Assembly: GCA_965198285.1 (NCBI GenBank)
Contig: OZ240251.1
Coordinates: forward strand, 2,108,001 to 2,172,000
Direction of reading: 5' to 3'
Source of the DNA: UBA11872 sp965198285
GTDB lineage: Bacteria > Chloroflexota > UBA11872
Length of the DNA: 64,000 nucleotides
Part shown: piece after piece, positions 1 through 10,061 of the stretch
How positions within the stretch are numbered: position 1 is the stretch's first letter
How the letters are laid out: each line of letters begins with the position of its first letter
The notes under the pieces: model-generated
Seen by the model: only the letters and a program-made list of their open reading frames with translations
The model's database searches: none
What the model was told of the DNA's origin: nothing
Program-made: the position numbers and the translations under genes

Positions 1-2
1 AC

Positions 3-62
3 CTGAACACGCCGGACGACTACGCGCGCGCCTTGGCGCTGGCCAGCAGTCACGGCTCCTGA
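3..62 (+). CDS. C-terminal end of a MobA-like nucleotidyltransferase (partial)
   Basis: The window opens inside a gene; only the last 19 residues are visible, ending at a TGA at 60-62. The tail contains LNTPDDYARAL. This resembles the N-T-P-x-D-x-x-x-A pattern that closes MobA-type molybdenum cofactor guanylyltransferases and related NTP transferases. The call rests on this short motif only, so the family is likely but the substrate is not. The next gene on this strand starts about 100 bases later. Confidence 0.45.
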   Translation: MNTPDDYARALALASSHGS

Positions 63-167
63 ATCGCCTAAACTGGCGGCCCTGGTTCCGCGCGCCGAAT
101 ACCAATTGACCTCGACCTGACAACGTTTCGTCTGCGAATCCACGACGCGGCGGCGCGTCCGCTGCGG

Positions 168-646
168 GTGAACCGCGACGAGTCCGGCTCGCTCGTGGAA
201 ATCCTGCGGACGGATTGGCCCGACGTGTACGAGGACGAGCAACGCCCGTTCGCACAGACGTATTTCTCAACCACACCGACGGGCCTGGCGCGCGACGAGG
301 ACGAGTGGCACGTCCACCGGCACCAGGAAGACCGATTCGTCGTGGCCGCCGGCGACATCATTCTGGCGCTCTGGGACGGGCGTGAGGGGTCGACGACCGC
401 TGGCACGCTTGACCTGCTGCCCATGGGCCAGTCGCAGCCGGATGGCGCGCAGTACACGGTGTTGATTCCCAAGCTCGTCCACCACGGCTTCATGGTTGCG
501 GGCGACCGTCCGGCGATCCTGCTGAACTCCCCGACCCAGCTCTACAACCCCAGCGACGAAGGCCGCGACCCGTTTAGCGACGTAGGCGCCACCTTCGACG
601 ACGGCCGCCCATTCAACTGGGAGGCCGTTCGCGAGGTGCTGCACGG

Positions 647-650
<4 letters not shown>
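168..650 (+). CDS. RmlC-like cupin, dTDP-4-dehydrorhamnose 3,5-epimerase family
   Basis: A 160-residue protein from a GTG start. It carries a cupin core: WHVHRHQEDRFVV near residue 45, then a second strand set with IPKLVHHGF and a closing YNPSDE segment, the order seen in RmlC-type 3,5-epimerases of nucleotide sugars. The frame stays open upstream to about position 72 and reads DLTTFRLRIHDAAARPLRV, which looks coding. The true start may therefore lie upstream at a rare codon (CTG at 117 or 132). Its stop shares a CTAG with the convergent glutamate dehydrogenase gene. Family membership is fairly secure; the sugar substrate is unknown. Confidence 0.68.
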
Positions 651-1906
<1,256 letters not shown>

Positions 1907-2280
1907 TGGGCTGCCTCCGTCGGTCCCGACGGTGTTTGGAGTTTGGTTGAACCGCTGTTATTCATCCTAGTCGCTCGGGGGCTCGGCGACGGTGCTGGCG
2001 GCTGTGGCGCTGGCGTTTTTGGGGGTACTCGCGCCCGCCGGCCCGCAACCCCCATAGGGGGTTGCGGGCCGGCGGGCGCGAGATTTGGCGGATTTTTTGC
2101 GAGCGGCGTTTGAAGGTTAGGGGCGGCTGGCGGGGGAGGCGGGGCAGGGGCGAGGGGGCGGTGGGAGAGAGTCATCCGGGACTTTGGTTGCAGGGACGGC
2201 AGGCCTATCGTACACTGACTGAATACCATAGGCAATTGGGGCGTATCTCGACAGGTAGCGAGGGGGCGGTGTGGCTGTCC
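1907..2280. other. Intergenic region gatB-gdhA holding a palindromic element
   Basis: No convincing gene lies here. Its main content is the long palindromic repeat around 2028-2082 plus a GC-rich, low-complexity flank. It must also contain the gdhA promoter near 1910-2000 on the minus strand, but no clear -35/-10 pair could be picked. Confidence 0.7.
2016..2097. repeat. Palindromic dispersed element, copy 1
   Basis: A perfect 26-bp inverted repeat (2028-2053 against 2057-2082) surrounds the 3-base centre ATA. The inner arm reads CAACCCCC and the outer arms are G+C rich. It is bordered by TTTTTGGGGGTAC on the left and GAGATTTGGCGGATTTT on the right. A second copy near 57,027 has the same borders and inner arm but different, still perfectly paired outer arms. 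It is not a classical terminator for the minus-strand gatB because no T-run follows the stem in that direction. Confidence 0.85.
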
Positions 2281-3870
2281 TCAGGCCGAGTCGAGCTCGG
2301 CGCGGATGAGGTCGCTGACGGCGCGGGGGTTGGCTTTGCCGCGGGTGACTCGCATGACCTGGCCCATGAGGAACTGTAGGGCGCGGCCTTTGCCGGCGCG
2401 GTAGTCCTGGACGGCCTGGGGGTTCTCCTGGATGACCTGGCGGGCGATGGTCAGGAGTTCGTCCTGGCCGCTGATCTGCGGGCCGCGGGCCTGGACCAGG
2501 GCCCTAGCCGTCTTGCCGGTGGCGAACATTTCGTCCAGAACTTCGCCCGCCATTGTGCTGCTGACGGCGCCTTTCTCCCGCAGGGCGAGGAGGGAGGCAA
2601 CTTGGGTTGGTGGGACGGGGATGTTGGCGGAGCTGCCTGGGGTTGGGTGCTGGGCTGACGGCCGACCCTCACCCCGGCCCTCTCCCTGAGAGGGAGAGGG
2701 AGGAAGAGCGGATGGATTTCCGCCCCGGATGGAGTCCGGGGCAGGCTTTTCGCGGGATTGGCGGGGGGCGGCGTGGGCGTTGAGGGCGCGGCGGAGTTCG
2801 TGGACGATCCAGGTGATGGCCTGGTCGGCGGGTGCGCCGGCCTTAAGCACGGCCAGGGCGTAGTCGGTTAGGGCGCGGTCCTGGACGAGTTCGGCGACGT
2901 CGTCCCGGGGCGCGCCTTGCCCGATCAGGTCAGCGGCGACGTGGTCGGGCATGCGGGGGAGGCCGGCGAATAGGGTGTCGACGCGCTGGCGGGTGATGTG
3001 TAAAGGCGGCAGATCGGGTTCGGGGAAGTAGCGGTAGTCGTGGGCGTATTCCTTGGTGCGCTGCGACCGGGTGGTCCCCGACGTCTCGTCCCAGCCGCGG
3101 GTTTCCTGTTCGATCGGTTCACCGCGCTCACGCCGGGCGGTCTGGCGCTCGATCTCAAAGGCCAGGGCGCGGCCGAGCGCGCGGAAGGAATTCATGTTCT
3201 TGACTTCGACCTTCACGTCGCCGATCGGCACGCCCTCGGGCCAGACAGAGACGTTGGCGTCGATGCGCAGCGCGCCGTCCTCCATGTTGGCGGTGGATAC
3301 CCCGATCCAGCGCAGCAGGGCCCGCAACTTCTCGCCGTAGGCCATGGCTTCGGCGGGCGTTTGGATGTCGGGCTCGCTGACGATCTCCATTAGCGGCGCG
3401 CCGGAGCGGTTGACGTCGATCAGGCTGGCGGGCGCGCCGTCGGCGGCGGTGACGTGGGTGAGACGGGCGGTGTCCTCTTCCAGGTGGACGCGCGTTATGC
3501 CAATGCGGGTAGTTTCGCCGTCGACCTCGACGTCAAAGTGTCCGTTGACGCAGAGCGGCAGGTCGTACTGGGAAATCTGGTACCACTTCATCAGGTCGGG
3601 ATAGGCGTAGTTCTTGCGGTCGAACTTGGCGTATTCGGGGATATCGCAGTGGAGCGCCAGGCCGGTGCGGATGGTGTGGTCCACGGCTTCGCGGTTGATG
3701 ACCGGCAGAACGCCGGGCATGCCCAGGCAGATGGGGCAGACGTGGGTGTTGGGCTGGGCGTTGGCGTAGTCGGCGGCGCAGCCGCAGAACATCTTGCTCC
3801 GAGTCCGCAGCTGGACGTGGGTCTCGAGCCCGATGACGACGCGGTAGGTGGTGGCGCTGGCGGTCGTCAT
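2281..3870 (-). CDS. gatB: Asp-tRNA(Asn)/Glu-tRNA(Gln) amidotransferase subunit B
   Basis: GatB is the kinase/tRNA-binding subunit of GatCAB, which amidates mischarged Glu-tRNA(Gln) and Asp-tRNA(Asn). It has 529 residues against about 475-490 usually. The N-terminal catalytic domain contains VIGLETHVQL and a Cys pair set (CGC at 29-31, CPIC at 45-48) typical of the zinc site, then HLEEDTARLTH and DVNRSGAPLMEIVSEPD. The C-terminal YqeY-like tail resumes at about 416 and ends normally. The excess length is an insertion at about residues 367-415 made of dispersed-repeat DNA. The ATG at 3870 overlaps the gatA stop by 4 bp. Confidence 0.96.
   Translation of the reverse strand: MTTASATTYRVVIGLETHVQLRTRSKMFCGCAADYANAQPNTHVCPICLGMPGVLPVINREAVDHTIRTGLALHCDIPEYAKFDRKNYAYPDLMKWYQISQYDLPLCVNGHFDVEVDGETTRIGITRVHLEEDTARLTHVTAADGAPASLIDVNRSGAPLMEIVSEPDIQTPAEAMAYGEKLRALLRWIGVSTANMEDGALRIDANVSVWPEGVPIGDVKVEVKNMNSFRALGRALAFEIERQTARRERGEPIEQETRGWDETSGTTRSQRTKEYAHDYRYFPEPDLPPLHITRQRVDTLFAGLPRMPDHVAADLIGQGAPRDDVAELVQDRALTDYALAVLKAGAPADQAITWIVHELRRALNAHAAPRQSREKPAPDSIRGGNPSALPPSPSQGEGRGEGRPSAQHPTPGSSANIPVPPTQVASLLALREKGAVSSTMAGEVLDEMFATGKTARALVQARGPQISGQDELLTIARQVIQENPQAVQDYRAGKGRALQFLMGQVMRVTRGKANPRAVSDLIRAELDSA
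2664..2700 (+). repeat. 37-bp dispersed hairpin repeat inside gatB, copy A
   Basis: Core of a repeat with 10-bp arms (2678-2687 and 2691-2700) around the loop GAG, preceded by a CCCTCACCCC box. A near-identical copy lies in the opposite orientation at 54068-54104, between zwf and opcA. Here it is translated in frame as part of GatB (roughly PSPSQGEGRGEGR). Confidence 0.85.
2719..2745 (+). repeat. Second hairpin element inside the gatB insertion
   Basis: Perfect 8-bp arms (2722-2729, 2735-2742) around a 5-base loop, followed by GCAGGCTTTTCGCGGG. It resembles the small REP-like hairpins found between genes in many bacteria. It lies next to the 37-bp repeat and is translated as PAPDSIRGG. No second copy was found in this window, so its repetitive nature is inferred. 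Confidence 0.5.
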
Positions 3871-5339
3871 TGGGCGTCGATGGCTTTGACGGGTGCGGGC
3901 AGGTCGCCGCGGGCGTGTTCGAAGGCGCGAGCCGCCTGAAGGAGTCGGGATTCGGCGAAGGGCGGGGCGATGAGCTGCAGACCCACCGGCAGGCCGTCCA
4001 CGAATCCGCAGGGCACGCTCATGCAGGGCAGTCCGGCCAGCGAGGCCGGAAGGGTCATGATGTCCGACTGATACATGGCCACGGGATCGTCGAGCTTAGC
4101 CCCCAGGTCAAAGGCCGGCGCCGGCACCACAGGTGCCGCGATGACGTCTACTTCCTGGAAGGCCGTCTCGAAGTCGGACTTGATAAGCGTGCGCACTTTC
4201 TGGGCGCGAATGTAGTAGGCGTCGTAGTAGCCGGAGGAAAGGGCGAAAGTACCGATCATGATGCGCCGCTTGACTTCCGATCCGAAGCCCCGGCCGCGGA
4301 TGCGAGCCATCATCTCGTCAACGTCGGTGGCCTGCGGGTCGGAGAGGCCGTACTTGACGCCGTTGTAGCGGGCCAGGTTGGCGCTGGCCTCGGACGGGGC
4401 GATGACGTAGTAGGTCGGCAGGGCGTATTCGGTGTGCGGCAGCGAAATCTCGCGCTCGGTAGCCCCGGCGCCGAGCAGTGCGTCGATGGCGGCGCGGACG
4501 GAGTCTCCAACCTGCGGATCGAGGCCTTGGCCGAAGTACTCGGGCGGTACGCCGATACGGAGCCCGCTGATATCCCGTTTCAGTTCGTCGGCGTAGTCCG
4601 GCACAGGTTCTTCAGCGGACGTTGAGTCGCGGGGGTCGTGCCCGGCCAGGGCGCTCAGTAGGAGCGCGGCGTCGGTGACGTCCTTGGTCAGCACGCCAAT
4701 CTGGTCCAGCGACGAGGCGAAGGCGATCAAGCCGAAGCGCGAGATGCGGCCGTAGGTGGGCTTCAGGCCGACGCAGCCACAGAGCGCGGCGGGCTGGCGG
4801 ACAGAGCCGCCGGTGTCGGATCCGAGCGCGGCCAGGCACTCGTCTGCGGCCACGGCGGCGGCCGAGCCGCCGCTGGAGCCGCCGGGCACCTTGTCCAGGT
4901 CCCAGGGATTGCGCACCGGCTTGTAGGCGGAGTGCTCGTTGGACGAGCCCATGGCGAACTCGTCCATGTTGGTCTTGCCAAGCGTCACGGCTCCGGCCGC
5001 CTTCAGGCGGGTGACAGCGGTGGCGTCGTAGGGCGGGATGAAGCCCTCGAGGATTCGCGAGGCGCAGGTGGTCTCGACGCCGGCGGTGCTGAGCACGTCC
5101 TTCAGTGCGATGGGAAGTCCCAGCAGCGGGCCGTCGTCGCCCGAGGCTCGACGAGCGTCGGCCGCGGCGGCCTGATCCAGGGCCATGTCGGCGGTGACGG
5201 TGAGATACGCGCCGATCCGGCCGTCTACAGCTTCTATGCGGTTGAATAGAGACTGTGTGAGTTCAACCGAACTGAACTGCCCGGCGCCCAGGCCTTCGGC
5301 GGCCGCGTGCAGCGTCAGCCGATACAGGTCATCCGTCAC
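3867..5339 (-). CDS. gatA: Asp-tRNA(Asn)/Glu-tRNA(Gln) amidotransferase subunit A
   Basis: GatA is the amidase subunit of GatCAB; it releases ammonia from glutamine for transfer to the tRNA-bound acid. At 490 residues it has normal length. The amidase signature is intact, with the Ser-cisSer-Lys triad expected at Lys80 (PIALKD), Ser155 (VPGGSSGGS) and Ser179 (GSDTGGS). It starts with GTG at 5339, three bases past the gatC stop, and overlaps gatB by 4 bp, so C, A and B form one translationally coupled minus-strand operon. Confidence 0.97.
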   Translation of the reverse strand: MTDDLYRLTLHAAAEGLGAGQFSSVELTQSLFNRIEAVDGRIGAYLTVTADMALDQAAAADARRASGDDGPLLGLPIALKDVLSTAGVETTCASRILEGFIPPYDATAVTRLKAAGAVTLGKTNMDEFAMGSSNEHSAYKPVRNPWDLDKVPGGSSGGSAAAVAADECLAALGSDTGGSVRQPAALCGCVGLKPTYGRISRFGLIAFASSLDQIGVLTKDVTDAALLLSALAGHDPRDSTSAEEPVPDYADELKRDISGLRIGVPPEYFGQGLDPQVGDSVRAAIDALLGAGATEREISLPHTEYALPTYYVIAPSEASANLARYNGVKYGLSDPQATDVDEMMARIRGRGFGSEVKRRIMIGTFALSSGYYDAYYIRAQKVRTLIKSDFETAFQEVDVIAAPVVPAPAFDLGAKLDDPVAMYQSDIMTLPASLAGLPCMSVPCGFVDGLPVGLQLIAPPFAESRLLQAARAFEHARGDLPAPVKAIDAQ

Positions 5340-5342
5340 CGC

Positions 5343-5636
5343 TCAGGATCCGTCCAGCACGGGCGGCACGCGAATCTGGCCGTCCTCAACGCGGGGGGCG
5401 TTGTCGAGCACCGCGTCAAGTGGGAGCGACTCGGCGACCACGTCGTCGCGCTCGACGTTGCCCAGCGGAATCACCTGGGCGGTTGGCGGAATGTGGTCCG
5501 TGTCCAGTGCATTCAGCGCCTCAAAGGCTTGCAGGATTCGACCTAGCTCGCCGCGCAAGCGCTCGCGCTCGTCGTCGGCCAACTCGAGACGAGCCAGCTC
5601 GGCGGCATGGTCAACCTGCGAACGGTCAATGGACAC
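5343..5636 (-). CDS. gatC: Asp-tRNA(Asn)/Glu-tRNA(Gln) amidotransferase subunit C
   Basis: A 97-residue GatC, the small subunit that wraps around GatA and stabilises the complex. It shows the family pattern of an N-terminal helix pair (VDHAAELARLELADDE) followed by a C-terminal strand ending in LPLDAVLDNAPRVEDGQIRV, where the LRxDxV...NAP motif is expected. The start is GTG at 5636. It is the first gene of the gatCAB operon, whose promoter should lie in the short space before 5722. Confidence 0.93.
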   Translation of the reverse strand: MSIDRSQVDHAAELARLELADDERERLRGELGRILQAFEALNALDTDHIPPTAQVIPLGNVERDDVVAESLPLDAVLDNAPRVEDGQIRVPPVLDGS

Positions 5637-5721
5637 GGGGTTGCTCGGGTAGGTGGAAACCGGGGGCGATTATAGGAAGGGTGAACGGGTGTCCAGGACC
5701 GTCGCAGCGAGTGGCTCGTGT

Positions 5722-6315
5722 CTATGGCGAATAGTCGAACTGGGGTTCCCAGTCGCCGGCGCCGTCGCGGAGGAGGTCGAAGAGGTGCCAGACGCTGCAG
5801 TAGGAGTCGCCGGGTCCGAGGAAATCGGAGGCGACGCGGGTGATCGAACCGTCAGCGGCCTTGTGAAAGACGGAGACGCCAGGCATGGCGTTCGAGCCGA
5901 AGTGCTCGTCTTCCGACTCGAAGCCCATGTCCTTGAACAGGGTGGAGCCGGCCGCTGAGAACATTCGGAAGCGCCAGCCCCGTTTCTGCCGGAGTTGCTG
6001 CTGGGTTTCGACGCTGTCGGGCGAGACCACCACGAAAGCCGACCGATCCTCGAGGTGATGGATCACGCCGTTGAACCCCTCCGCCCACATCGTGCAGTAG
6101 GGACACCCCGAGCCCATGTTGTGGATCAGGATCAGGTCGGACTTGTCGCCGAACGTCTCGGAAAGCCTGATCACGCCGTCAGGCCCGCGAAGCTCGTAGT
6201 CCTGTACCGGCTCTGACGGCACCCGGCGTCGCATGTCCTTCAAGCGCTGCTGCGCCTTCTCCAGATCGGCCCAGGCCGCGGCCAATTCTTCCTGTAGATC
6301 CGTCGGAACTGTCAC
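5722..6315 (-). CDS. DUF899 family thioredoxin-like protein
   Basis: A 197-residue thioredoxin-fold protein of the DUF899/COG4312 type. A basic N-terminal helix precedes the body; residues 61-80 carry LILIHNMGSGCPYCTMWAEG with a CxxC pair at Cys71 and Cys74. It ends with GPGDSYCSVWHLFDLL, another family hallmark. The motif suggests thiol-disulfide or peroxiredoxin-like chemistry, but the family's role is not established. The GTG start at 6315 follows the divergent region shared with the sialidase-like gene. Confidence 0.88.
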   Translation of the reverse strand: MTVPTDLQEELAAAWADLEKAQQRLKDMRRRVPSEPVQDYELRGPDGVIRLSETFGDKSDLILIHNMGSGCPYCTMWAEGFNGVIHHLEDRSAFVVVSPDSVETQQQLRQKRGWRFRMFSAAGSTLFKDMGFESEDEHFGSNAMPGVSVFHKAADGSITRVASDFLGPGDSYCSVWHLFDLLRDGAGDWEPQFDYSP

Positions 6316-6492
6316 CGTGATTCCCTTCGAAGTGCCCTTGTGCCGGCAGCCGGTCCAGCTTCCTCAAGTGTAGGAGCGCGGCATGGCCGCGAAGTGGGGA
6401 CTTCAGGCGCCGCATGAAGCTCGCGTTTCGTAGACGCGCGACTGCGTCTATCCAGCGTAGGATCTTCCGCGACGTCGCCGAGGTGTATTTCC

Positions 6493-7566
6493 ATGGTCAC
6501 GACCGGTGAGCCGGACCTGGTTCAGGATGCCCCGATTGCGGTGCATCAGTCGCGCCGACTGTTTGCGAGCGACGCCCCGCACGCGCACTACTCGGCCAGC
6601 CTGGCGCAGCTTGCGAGCGGGCGGCTGGTGTTGGTGTATAGCTGGTCGCCGGCGATACAGCGTCGCAATAGCGGCGTGATGTTGACGTCGCGCTCCGACG
6701 ACGACGGCGCGACCTGGACGACGCCTGAGGCGATCTACGCGCGGCCCGGCTGGGACTGCATGCACTTGGGCGGGTTGATGCCGTTTTCGGACACGAGGCT
6801 GCTGCTGGGACTTGGGCGCATACAGATGGACGCCAGCCTGCCGGGCGACGAACCCTGCACTGGCTGGTATCTCAGCACGACCTGCTCGGCGGACGGCGGC
6901 GAAACCTGGGCGCCGGAAGGGCCGGAGGTGCGGCTGTTTCCCGAATGGTCGGAGCTCTACGGGGCCAGCAATCCGCATCGGTTGGATGACGGCCGGCACA
7001 TGCTGGCGGCCATTGGAACGACTGGCCGCGACACCGGCTGGCAAGCGGGCGTCTGCTTTAGCGAGGACGAGGGCGAGAGTTTCTCAGCGCCGGTGATTGT
7101 GGCGTCGCACCCTACGCTGGGCTTCGGCGACATGGACATTGCGCGGCTGGCGGACGGGCGCTATCTGGCCGTGGCCCGGGTGTTCGACGGCCATCCCAGC
7201 ATGATCGCGTATTCGGACGACGACGGGTCGACCTGGTCCGAACCGCGGCCAATCGAGTTCTGGGGCGCCAACATCAAGCTGCAGCGTTTGCGCTCAGGGG
7301 CCTTGCTCTGCGCGTACCGAGATGAGCAGGGCAACCGCTCGGGGGTTGGGTGCAGCGTTAGCGAGAACGACGGCGCAACCTGGCGACGCATCGGTTGGCT
7401 GGCCAGCCCCAGCGACGGCCCGCCGCCGGCGGCCGGCGAGGTGCGCTGTGGCTACCCGGACATGGCACTGCTGCGCAACGGTCGGCTGGGCTGTGTGTTG
7501 GCGCCGTCGGCCGACGCCGGCGGGGTCATTGACTTGCGCTGGCTGGAACTGATTGATCGGACGTAG
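6493..7566 (+). CDS. Asp-box beta-propeller protein, exo-sialidase-like
   Basis: A 357-residue six-bladed propeller of the sialidase/neuraminidase superfamily. Five Asp-boxes of the S-x-D-x-G-x-T-W type are visible at about residues 68, 132, 190, 241 and 290. No signal peptide is present, so it is probably cytoplasmic or a structural relative acting on small glycosides. The complete arginine triad of true sialidases cannot be assigned with confidence. It is followed by convergent SDR genes, consistent with a sugar-catabolic neighbourhood. The substrate is unknown. Confidence 0.8.
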   Translation: MVTTGEPDLVQDAPIAVHQSRRLFASDAPHAHYSASLAQLASGRLVLVYSWSPAIQRRNSGVMLTSRSDDDGATWTTPEAIYARPGWDCMHLGGLMPFSDTRLLLGLGRIQMDASLPGDEPCTGWYLSTTCSADGGETWAPEGPEVRLFPEWSELYGASNPHRLDDGRHMLAAIGTTGRDTGWQAGVCFSEDEGESFSAPVIVASHPTLGFGDMDIARLADGRYLAVARVFDGHPSMIAYSDDDGSTWSEPRPIEFWGANIKLQRLRSGALLCAYRDEQGNRSGVGCSVSENDGATWRRIGWLASPSDGPPPAAGEVRCGYPDMALLRNGRLGCVLAPSADAGGVIDLRWLELIDRT

Positions 7567-7574
7567 ACCGACGC

Positions 7575-8330
7575 CTAGAACTGGTGCACCCAGCCGCCGT
7601 CGACGGGGATCACCGCGCCGGTGATGTAGGCGGCGGCGTCGGAAGCCAGGAACTGGGCAACGCCCGCGATCTCCTCCACGCGGCCGTTGCGGCCTAGCGC
7701 GACACGCTCAGCCAGATTGGCGGTCCAGAGATCTGTGCTGGCGACTGCGGCCGTCATGTCCGTCTCAATCAGACCCGGTGCGATGGCAACGACCCGGATA
7801 CCGTCTTTGCCCCACTCGCGCGCCAGTCCCTGGGTGTAGGACGACAAGGCGGCCTTGAACGGACCGTAGGGATCGGGACCGCCCGTTTTGGCTGAAATCG
7901 AGGACAGGTTGATGACCACTGGCGCCGGAGACTCTTTCAGGAAAGGCCGAGCGGCCTGCGCGATAAGCACCGGGGCGCGCAGGTTAATGTGCAGCAGACG
8001 GTGGTACGCGTCTGGGGTCAAACCATCGTGGCCGCCGTCGCCCGCATTGTTGACCACGATGTCCAGGCCACCCAAGGCAGCGGCGGCCTGCTCGACCAGG
8101 CGAATCGGCGCATTCGGATCGGAAAGGTCAGCGCCGAAGGTGTGCGCCTCGGCGCCGTGCCCGCGAACCAGCGCGGCGATCGGTTCAAGGTTGCCGGCCT
8201 CGCTGGCAGCCAGGGCCAATCGGGCGCCGGCTCGCACATAGGCCTCGGCGATGGCGCGCCCAATTCCGCGGCTGGCGCCCGTGATCAGCGCGCGACGGCC
8301 GTCCAGGCGGAACGGATCGGGGGCGGTCAT
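7575..8330 (-). CDS. SDR family NAD(P)-dependent oxidoreductase
   Basis: A 251-residue classical short-chain dehydrogenase. It has the cofactor motif TGASRGIG at 17-24, NNAG at 94-97, and catalytic Ser143, Tyr155 and Lys159 (YGPFK). The C-terminal YITGAVIPVDGGW segment is typical of the classical family, as in gluconate 5-dehydrogenase or FabG-like enzymes. Its ATG overlaps the stop of the preceding SDR by 4 bp, so the two are co-translated. The substrate is not evident; a sugar acid or polyol is plausible from the neighbours. Confidence 0.93.
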   Translation of the reverse strand: MTAPDPFRLDGRRALITGASRGIGRAIAEAYVRAGARLALAASEAGNLEPIAALVRGHGAEAHTFGADLSDPNAPIRLVEQAAAALGGLDIVVNNAGDGGHDGLTPDAYHRLLHINLRAPVLIAQAARPFLKESPAPVVINLSSISAKTGGPDPYGPFKAALSSYTQGLAREWGKDGIRVVAIAPGLIETDMTAAVASTDLWTANLAERVALGRNGRVEEIAGVAQFLASDAAAYITGAVIPVDGGWVHQF

Positions 8331-9091
8331 CGGGACATGAAGTAGTCGCGGCCGCCATCGATGGCGATGGTCGTACCGCTCACGAAGTCGGCGGCGGACG
8401 AGGCGAGGTACACGACGGCGGCGGCGATCTCACCTGGGTCGGCGACCCGCCCTTGCGCCGTATGGTGCAGCATGGCGTTCATCTCGGGTGGATTCGCCAT
8501 CACGCGTGCGGCCATATCGGTATTGACCTGTCCCGGCGCCAGCGCCACGACGCGGATGCCGTCGTTCGCGAATTCGCGGCTGAACCCACGAGTCACTGCA
8601 TGCACCCCCGCCTTGCTCGCCCCGTACAGGCCCGTGCCCTTGGTTCCGGCGATGGATCCGATGTTGACAATGACGCCGCCGGCCGCGGCCAGGTGCGGAC
8701 GCGCGGCCTCGCAGCCAAAGAGCACGGCGCCAAGATTGATGTCGAACATGCGGTCGAACTCGGCCGGATCCTGGATTCCGAACCCGTCGCGATAGGCGAC
8801 GCCGGCGTTATTGACCAGGAGGTCGAGACCCCCCAGCGCTTCGGCTGCGGCGTCGATGGCCGGTCGAATGGCGGCCAGGTTGCTGACGTCCAGCGGAACG
8901 ACGTATGCCCGGCGACCGAGGGCCTCGATCTCAACGGCGAGTTCGGTCAGGCGACCCTCGTCGCGGGCGGCCAGCGCCACGTCCGCTCCGGCCTCGGCCA
9001 GCGCCAGGGCGATGGCCCGCCCAATGCCGCGGCTGGCGCCGGTTACAAAGGCGCGGCGGCCGTCGAGGCGAAATCGTTCGAGGATAGGCAT
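8327..9091 (-). CDS. SDR family NAD(P)-dependent oxidoreductase
   Basis: A 254-residue classical SDR, first of a coupled pair. Motifs: TGASRGIG at 17-24, NNAG at 94-97, catalytic Ser146, Tyr156 and Lys160 (YGASK), and TTIAIDGG near the end. It shares its N-terminal layout (FRLDGRRA) with the downstream SDR, suggesting an old duplication. It lies 58 bases after the ribokinase gene on the same strand. The exact substrate is unknown. Confidence 0.93.
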   Translation of the reverse strand: MPILERFRLDGRRAFVTGASRGIGRAIALALAEAGADVALAARDEGRLTELAVEIEALGRRAYVVPLDVSNLAAIRPAIDAAAEALGGLDLLVNNAGVAYRDGFGIQDPAEFDRMFDINLGAVLFGCEAARPHLAAAGGVIVNIGSIAGTKGTGLYGASKAGVHAVTRGFSREFANDGIRVVALAPGQVNTDMAARVMANPPEMNAMLHHTAQGRVADPGEIAAAVVYLASSAADFVSGTTIAIDGGRDYFMSR

Positions 9092-9149
9092 TGGGGCTTG
9101 TGGGGTCGTTGGCTGGCTCAGCGTAGCCGGGAGGGCCGGTCCTCGCGCG

Positions 9150-10061
9150 CTACGCCAGCTCTGTCTCAGCTAGACGTCGGATGTCTTCGGCTTTTGGCAT
9201 CGATGGCTGCGCGCCCGGCGTGGCGGCGGCCAGAGCGCCGGCTGCCTGGCCCCAGCGCAGAGCTGATTCGACGGGGCGTCCAGCTGCCAGCGCCGCCGTG
9301 AATACGCCGCAGAAGGCGTCGCCGGCACCGGTCGTGTCAACGACGGTCGCGGGAAACGCCGACTGGATATGCGTCTGGCCGTCGATGTGGGCGACGAGGC
9401 CCTGCCCGCCAAGCGTGACGACGCAACCGCGGCAGGTGCGGGCGGCGACGGCCTCTGCCAGCGCCGCCGAATCTTCAGTTTCTGCCAGGCCGCCTGCGAG
9501 CTGCGCCGCCTCGATCTCGTTGACCACCGCAATATCCACCAGGCTGAGATCGACGGCCTCGCCCTCATCTACGGGCGAAACGTTCAGCACGCGCAGCCCG
9601 GGCAACGCGGACTCGAAGGCGGCGTATGTGGCCTCGTCCGGAACCTCCCGCTGTCCAATGACGGCAACCGGTTCAATGTTGGCAACGGCGCTTGCCACAT
9701 CGGCCGGATCGATTTGGAAGTTCGCCCCTTCCGCCACGGCAATCGAGTTCGCGCCGGCCGCGTCCACCGCGATCAGCGCCGTGCCCGTGGCTGCTGAGTC
9801 GACCCTGGCGACATGCGCCGTATCGACGCCGTCCGCAGCCATGCATCTAAGCAGGTCGTCGCCTGCCGCATCGGTTCCCACCGCGCCCAGCATGCTGACC
9901 GAAGCCCCGGCCCGTGCCGCGGCCACGGCCTGGTTGGCGCCCTTGCCGCCGGCGTAGCGACCCAGGCGGCCGTGATGGACTGTCTCTCCGGGCTGTGGGA
10001 TGCGCGGGACGTGAATGACGATGTCCTGGTTGATCCCACCCACCACGGCGATGCGGCTCAT
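9150..10061 (-). CDS. rbsK: PfkB-family carbohydrate kinase, ribokinase-like
   Basis: A 303-residue sugar kinase taken from the ATG at 10061, where the protein begins MSRIAVVGG. This start overlaps the wecG-type stop by 4 bp, whereas a longer open frame runs on upstream without support. The N-terminal PfkB signature AGGKGANQA sits at 37-45 and the C-terminal signature DTTGAGDAF at 242-250, with Asp248 as the catalytic base. Overall layout matches ribokinase, which makes ribose 5-phosphate. Other sugars cannot be excluded. The SDR pair follows on the same strand. Confidence 0.88.
   Translation of the reverse strand: MSRIAVVGGINQDIVIHVPRIPQPGETVHHGRLGRYAGGKGANQAVAAARAGASVSMLGAVGTDAAGDDLLRCMAADGVDTAHVARVDSAATGTALIAVDAAGANSIAVAEGANFQIDPADVASAVANIEPVAVIGQREVPDEATYAAFESALPGLRVLNVSPVDEGEAVDLSLVDIAVVNEIEAAQLAGGLAETEDSAALAEAVAARTCRGCVVTLGGQGLVAHIDGQTHIQSAFPATVVDTTGAGDAFCGVFTAALAAGRPVESALRWGQAAGALAAATPGAQPSMPKAEDIRRLAETELA

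Noticed and set aside
2028..2082. Palindrome as rho-independent terminator of gatCAB
   Set aside because: The stem is far longer than usual and no T-run follows it in the direction of gatB transcription; the second copy is not behind a minus-strand gene end.
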